Shown here: positions 60,193 to 64,000 of the stretch, piece by piece
Position numbering within the stretch: position 1 is the stretch's first letter
Layout of the letters: every line of letters starts with the position of its first letter
Source: Thraustochytrium sp. TN22
Lineage: Eukaryota > Sar > Bigyra > Thraustochytrida > Thraustochytriidae
Assembly (NCBI GenBank): GCA_013306675.1
Contig: JABLUY010000082.1
Location: 1-64,000, forward strand
Direction: 5' to 3'
Length of the DNA: 64,000 nt
Position numbers and translations under genes: made by a program
The notes under the pieces: generated by a model
What the model was told of the DNA's origin: nothing
Database searches by the model: none
The model's input: the letters and a program-made list of their open reading frames with translations, nothing else

Positions 60193-60209
60193 ACGAAGAC
60201 GAAAACTAA
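54894..60209 (+). CDS. DCAF1: DCAF1/VprBP-like CRL4 substrate receptor
   Basis: The 1,771-residue protein should be a substrate receptor of the CUL4-DDB1 ubiquitin ligase. The ATG at 54894 lies in gccgccATGGAG. The N-terminal half is armadillo-like helical, with insertions of polyQ (about 551-575) and Gly/Ala-rich sequence (about 690-745). A LisH motif (LLGLIEGHLREHGFARAAEVL, about 983-1004) follows. The C-terminal WD40 region carries the diagnostic pair LLWDVRARRHVHKFDKL and VWDMRTFKLF (about 1450 and 1486), the WDxR boxes that grip DDB1, in a context very close to animal and plant DCAF1. The tail has an Asp/Glu run of about 65 residues (about 1600-1670), then a Ser/Arg-rich end. Human DCAF1 is about 1,507 residues; the excess is in low-complexity insertions. 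Single exon. Confidence 0.95.
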
Positions 60210-60499
60210 TTTTTCTCTCTTGAAGAGAAGGTCTCCAAGAATGAGCAACCAGCGACGTTGAAACCTCCTCTGATTCTTTCTTTTCCTCTTGCTTTCTATT
60301 CACGATGGGAGGAGGCGCCTCAAATGCGGTCTCGCACACGTGGTCTTGTCTTCCACGTGTGGGAAACCGTCTTTTCGTCTCTGGCACATGCGGTCTGAGA
60401 GATGCTGTCCTGTTTGCAATGCATTTTACGTTTGTTATAAAGTCTTAGGGAATCAGGCAAGCACATGCGCGGTGCTAGCTGGCTTGCATCGGGGCTGGT
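60210..60499. other. Convergent spacer, DCAF1 and kelch-PstS genes
   Basis: This 290-bp stretch is among the most A+T-rich in the window, with TTCTTTCTTTTCCTCTTG and TTGTTATAAAG. It represents overlapping 3' UTRs. A CTAGCTGG word lies at about 60475-60482. No gene is visible. Confidence 0.6.
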
Positions 60500-62989
60500 T
60501 TAGACCACGCGCACGGCGGCGGAGCCGCTGGTGCCGGAGCCAAGCGAAATATTGTCGTCATCCGGCGAGGCGACGTTGCTTTGCTTGTTGGTGACGAGGG
60601 CACCGCGACGGCAAACGCAGACGACCACGACAAGAAGGACGACGAGGTCGACGAGACCAAAGACGAGGGCAGCGGCGGCGATCGCAAAGGCAGTGTTGAC
60701 GTCGTCGAGCATGTTGTCGTTGTCGTCCGCCTCCTCGATGGCGTCGAGGCGGGCAGTGGCGGCCTCAAGAGCCTCGGTGACGGCGGCGAGCTCGGTCTCG
60801 AGGTCCTCGAAGGACTGCATGGCGCCAACCTCACGCTTCTCGGAGATGACGTAGGCACCGGCACCGACGATAGGCTGGGTGGAGGACTCAAAGATGAACT
60901 CGTCGACGTCGGCAGGCATGTCGAGATCTTCGAGGCCGCTGAGCGCGAGCGTGCGCAGCGAGTCGGTGAGCGGCACGAAGCTGTAATCCTGCATGAGGTC
61001 CTGGCCCATGCCCTCAGAGAGCGTGTAGGTGACGAAGGCCTTGAGGAGGGCGGCGGAGGAGCCGAGCACGGTGAGATCCTTGCGCAGGTAAATGTAGGAG
61101 ACGAGCACGATGGGCCAGGCCTCCTCGCCGGCGGTGTTGATGAGGGTGACGTCGGCCCAGGAGTCGAAGAGCGAGGTGGGCCAGCCGGTGAAGGCGTCGG
61201 CGGCGGCCTGGATGCCGTCGTTGGAGGCCTGGATGGCGTTGCCGGCCTTGTTGACGAGGAAAATCTGGGTGAGCGAGGACGGGTGGCCGTGGCTGACGGA
61301 GAGGTAGCCGATGGAGTACTCGGTGGCCTCGAGGTGGTCCTGGATGCCGCCCGAGCCGTAGTCGGTCTCGCAGATGCCGGCGGCGTCGCAGGGCCAGGTG
61401 ATGAGGCTGGAGGTCTGCGAGGCGGGCCACTTGTCGGAGCACTGGCTGCGCAAAAAGGCGGTGAGGCCGGAGGTGGAAGAGGAGCCCTTGGTGCGGTGCA
61501 GGGCGGTGATGTCCTGGTCGACGTCCGCGAGCCAGGCGTTCTCGTCATGGGCGTCGGCGAGGTCCTTCCAGTTACCGATGTCGCCATTGTAGATGTCGGC
61601 GATGTTGCAGGCATCGAGGACGAGCTGGCGGCCGCTGACGCTGCGAAGCTCGGGGATGTTGACGTAGAGCGAGACGGCGCCGAAGGCGAAGGGAACCTGG
61701 GCGATGCCGTGGTGCTCCGTGATGGCCTCGTACTTGGTCTCGTCAAAGGGGATGTCGCCGGAGCCGAACTGGGTGACGGGCAGGTAGCCGGTGGAGGCGT
61801 CGCCCATCATCTCCGCCTGGCCGTCACCACTGCCGATGGCGCGGTAGGACATCTTCACCGGGATGCGCGTGCCGGCGTGGAAGATATCGAAGATGTTCCA
61901 GAAGAAGTCAGACGGGTTGGTGGTGCCGCTGCCATGGAGGGTGACCGTCTGCATGCTGTAGATGCTGGAGGTCTCACGGTAGGCGATGATGGAGCCGAGC
62001 AGGGAGATGTCGTCGCCGAGGTCGCCAGCGGCGACCTTGGCGCCGCCGAACAGGTAGATGGAGTCGTCCAGGGCGGCGGCCGGGAAGCGGAAGCGCTGCT
62101 CGCCGATCTCACCGGCGTGGCGCCAGGCGCCCTCGTAGAGCATCTCTATGGTGTTGACGGCCTCCGTGGTGGTGTCGACGGAGTTCTGGCCGCCAAAGAC
62201 GAAGACGCGGTGGTTGAGCACGGCCGCGGCCTTGTCGCCGCGGGGCGTGGTGAGCTCGGGGATGTCCTCAGTGACCCACTGCATGTTGTCGACGTCGAAG
62301 AGCTCGACGTCCGTGGTGTGGTCGCCGTTCTCCGAGTAGCCGCCGATGACGTAGGCATCCTCGTCGACGACGACGGCCGCGAGGTCGCCGCGGTGCAGGT
62401 TGAGCGGCAGGCCGAGCGCGGTCACGTTGCCGGTGGAGCCGCTGAAGGTGATGGCCAGGGTGTCGTCGAAGTTGCTCCAGTCGCCGAGCCAGCCGCCGAC
62501 GAAGTAGACCGTGTCGCTGAGCGTGAAGGCGGCGGCGTCGTTGACGCCGGTCGTCAGCACCGCGCCGGTAGGCGAGGACCAGGTCTTGGTGGTGGTGTCG
62601 AAGACGTCGATCTGCGTCTGCTCGCCGTCCGTGTTGAGGCCGCCAATCACAACCACGCGGCCGTCGCTGAGCGCCGCGGCGGCGTGGCGCGCGCGCGCGC
62701 GCGGCGCGCTGGCCACCGCCACCAGCACCTCGTCGTCCGTGGCAGCGTTCGGGTCGAACAGGTACGCCGCGTCGCTGAACGAGGTGCAGTCACCGTTCAC
62801 CGTCTCCTGCGCCAGGCAGCCGCCAAAGAGGAAGATCTTGTCGCCCACCACCGTCGCCGTCATGTCGGACGCGTTCTGCGCAAGCTGCGCGCGCGAGTAC
62901 GTCTCCACCACGTGTTCCACGGGTTCCACATACGAGGCGGCCGCCGTCGCGACCACTGCGGCCACCACGGCCGCGCGTACCGCCTTCAT
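60500..62989 (-). CDS. Secreted kelch-propeller/PstS-like phosphate-binding/transmembrane fusion protein
   Basis: An 829-residue chain starts at MKAVRAAVVAAVVATAAASY, a clear signal peptide (about 1-19). Residues about 48-340 hold six kelch blades, each with the GG doublet (56, 117, 165, 216, 266, 315). Residues about 348-680 are a PstS-type periplasmic-binding domain: GSGTTNPSDFFWNIFDI, AIGSGDGQAEMMGD, FGSGDIPF, IYNGDIGNWKDL and LHRTKGSSSTSGLTAF, the Thr/Ser/Asp/Arg/Ser set that binds phosphate in bacteria. A coiled coil (about 718-760) leads to one membrane segment (about 763-790) and a 40-residue cytosolic tail. No ABC permease partner is nearby. It looks like a cell-surface receptor or scavenger, perhaps for phosphate. 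The upstream in-frame region is promoter. Single exon. Confidence 0.88.
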   Translation of the reverse strand: MKAVRAAVVAAVVATAAASYVEPVEHVVETYSRAQLAQNASDMTATVVGDKIFLFGGCLAQETVNGDCTSFSDAAYLFDPNAATDDEVLVAVASAPRARARHAAAALSDGRVVVIGGLNTDGEQTQIDVFDTTTKTWSSPTGAVLTTGVNDAAAFTLSDTVYFVGGWLGDWSNFDDTLAITFSGSTGNVTALGLPLNLHRGDLAAVVVDEDAYVIGGYSENGDHTTDVELFDVDNMQWVTEDIPELTTPRGDKAAAVLNHRVFVFGGQNSVDTTTEAVNTIEMLYEGAWRHAGEIGEQRFRFPAAALDDSIYLFGGAKVAAGDLGDDISLLGSIIAYRETSSIYSMQTVTLHGSGTTNPSDFFWNIFDIFHAGTRIPVKMSYRAIGSGDGQAEMMGDASTGYLPVTQFGSGDIPFDETKYEAITEHHGIAQVPFAFGAVSLYVNIPELRSVSGRQLVLDACNIADIYNGDIGNWKDLADAHDENAWLADVDQDITALHRTKGSSSTSGLTAFLRSQCSDKWPASQTSSLITWPCDAAGICETDYGSGGIQDHLEATEYSIGYLSVSHGHPSSLTQIFLVNKAGNAIQASNDGIQAAADAFTGWPTSLFDSWADVTLINTAGEEAWPIVLVSYIYLRKDLTVLGSSAALLKAFVTYTLSEGMGQDLMQDYSFVPLTDSLRTLALSGLEDLDMPADVDEFIFESSTQPIVGAGAYVISEKREVGAMQSFEDLETELAAVTEALEAATARLDAIEEADDNDNMLDDVNTAFAIAAAALVFGLVDLVVLLVVVVCVCRRGALVTNKQSNVASPDDDNISLGSGTSGSAAVRVV

Positions 62990-64000
62990 CGTTGCTTTTC
63001 GCCGCTGCCTCTGCTCCACAAGCACGACCACTGCCACGCCTCGCCCAGCAACTTCGATCGGGTTCTGCCTGCCTCAGGCTGCAGTGCCAGTGCTCGAGTC
63101 GCCTCGGACAACCACCCACCCGCCCTCCGCCCACGGCGCGGCCGCGAGGCGCGTGCGCGCCTTCCTGCTGCGGGCAGAGGGCAAGCAACCAGCGGCCACC
63201 AGCCACAAGCAACTTGACAGACAGACAGACTGTGAACCATCACCAAGTTCAACCAGCCGCAAGCAACCTCAGGCCAGGAGGAAGATCGGCACCTCCCGCC
63301 TGGACGCCCGCCCCGGCCGCCCCGCCGCGCGTGGAGTGAGGTGAGAGAGAAGCCAACCAGCCGCCGCGCCGCGCAGCCGCCCAACCCGGCGCGGCTTGCA
63401 GGTTTGCTCGCGGCCTCGGCGGCGCGGCGACGATTTGAATTCAAAAATCCTTGCTCGCTCGTGCTCGACAAGGTCGCGCTCGGCGCCAGACCCGGAGCGA
63501 AGCAGCCCGGCCAGCCGCCGCCGGCGCCGGGACGCTCGCTGGCGGCCGGCGGGACGCGCCGCCTGCCTGCTCGCCTGGCCAGGCTAGCCTGCTCAGCGCG
63601 GCTCAGCCCACGCGCGTTGCTCGGGACGAGAAGGGCGAGCCTGATCAGAGGAGCGGAGACGAGTCGAGACGCCTCGAAGACCAGTCGCCGCCGCTGGCGG
63701 GCGGCGACGGCTGCGAGCTGCGCGCGCTGCACGCTCCTGCGAGCTCCGAGCGCTCGTTGGCAGCTCGCGACGCTGGGATAGATCGTGGCTGGCTGCCAGT
63801 GGACGGCCACGGCCAGGAGCTTGGCCGCGTGAAGACAGGGAACCGCCGACGACCGCAGCGCTGGCAAGCGCCGCGCGATTAGCCACCTGACCGCGAGGTC
63901 TTTCCGCGGCCGTCTCGGCCAATGTGCCATGTGCAAGCGATTCGGCGCGCCTCGCCAAGCGCGCGGCACGCGGCGGCGGCGCGGCGGCCCACCACCACTG
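62990..64000. promoter_or_regulatory. 5' flank of the kelch-PstS gene; window end
   Basis: This is the last kilobase. It holds a 12-bp palindrome, TTTGAATTCAAA, at about 63433-63444 inside a small A+T-rich patch, similar to the repeat at 8786-8821. CAGC/GCCAGC words are frequent. Long open frames on both strands are Arg/Ala-rich and unconvincing. No gene is supported here. Confidence 0.5.

Noticed and set aside
1-64000. tRNA, rRNA and spliceosomal snRNA genes
   Set aside because: I looked for T-loop/B-box-like GGTTCGANNCC words and U6-like core sequence on both strands and found no convincing candidate. A covariance-model scan would be needed to be sure.

Overview
This window is nuclear DNA from a eukaryote. 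It holds a PP2A scaffold, kinesin-14, DCAF1, RRP5, a Vti1-type SNARE and a microsomal P450. Only four introns are supported, all GT-AG, with GTAAGT or GTACGT donors and CTAAC/CTGAC branch-like motifs close to the acceptor. The DNA is very G+C-rich (about two thirds by eye), genes are compact with strong Kozak contexts, and many proteins carry polyQ or Asp/Glu runs. This suits a single-celled, intron-poor protist. A stramenopile such as a thraustochytrid is plausible, but the window does not prove it.

Layout. 0.2-6.0 kb: PP2A scaffold A, a decayed RCC1-like surface-protein gene, a probably N-myristoylated ApaH-like phosphatase, and a clan-86-like cytochrome P450 on the minus strand. 7.1-14.0 kb: a divergent pair of unassigned genes, one for a basic protein with a SUMO-interaction-like motif and one for a 1,704-residue SF2 helicase-like protein with Cys-rich clusters and a long acidic linker. 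14.2-25.1 kb: long-chain acyl-CoA synthetase, a CH-domain kinesin-14, an RluA-type pseudouridine synthase and an SH3-MIT protein. 25.5-38.1 kb: four same-strand SLC13/DASS anion transporter paralogues separated by long non-coding tracts. 38.1-43.6 kb: about 5.4 kb with no convincing gene. 43.6-54.3 kb: a Pro/Thr-rich and acidic type II membrane protein, a Vti1-like SNARE, a PGAP5/Cdc1-like phosphoesterase, RRP5 (S1 repeats only) and a four-pass membrane protein. 54.9-63.0 kb: DCAF1 and a secreted kelch-PstS-like-transmembrane fusion protein.

Gene relations. Most neighbours are divergent or convergent pairs, not operons. Three groupings deserve attention. The tandem SLC13 array looks like repeated duplication of one anion carrier. 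The helicase/SIM pair shares a 651-bp promoter with an A+T-rich 12-bp repeat. The RRP5/membrane-protein promoter carries six 15-bp units, two of them with E2F-like cores. The kelch-PstS receptor, the DASS carriers and the ApaH-like phosphatase could all touch phosphate handling, but that is only a hypothesis.

Limits. No RNA gene, CRISPR array or intact mobile element could be supported. Family calls rest on motifs read by eye; no database search was possible.
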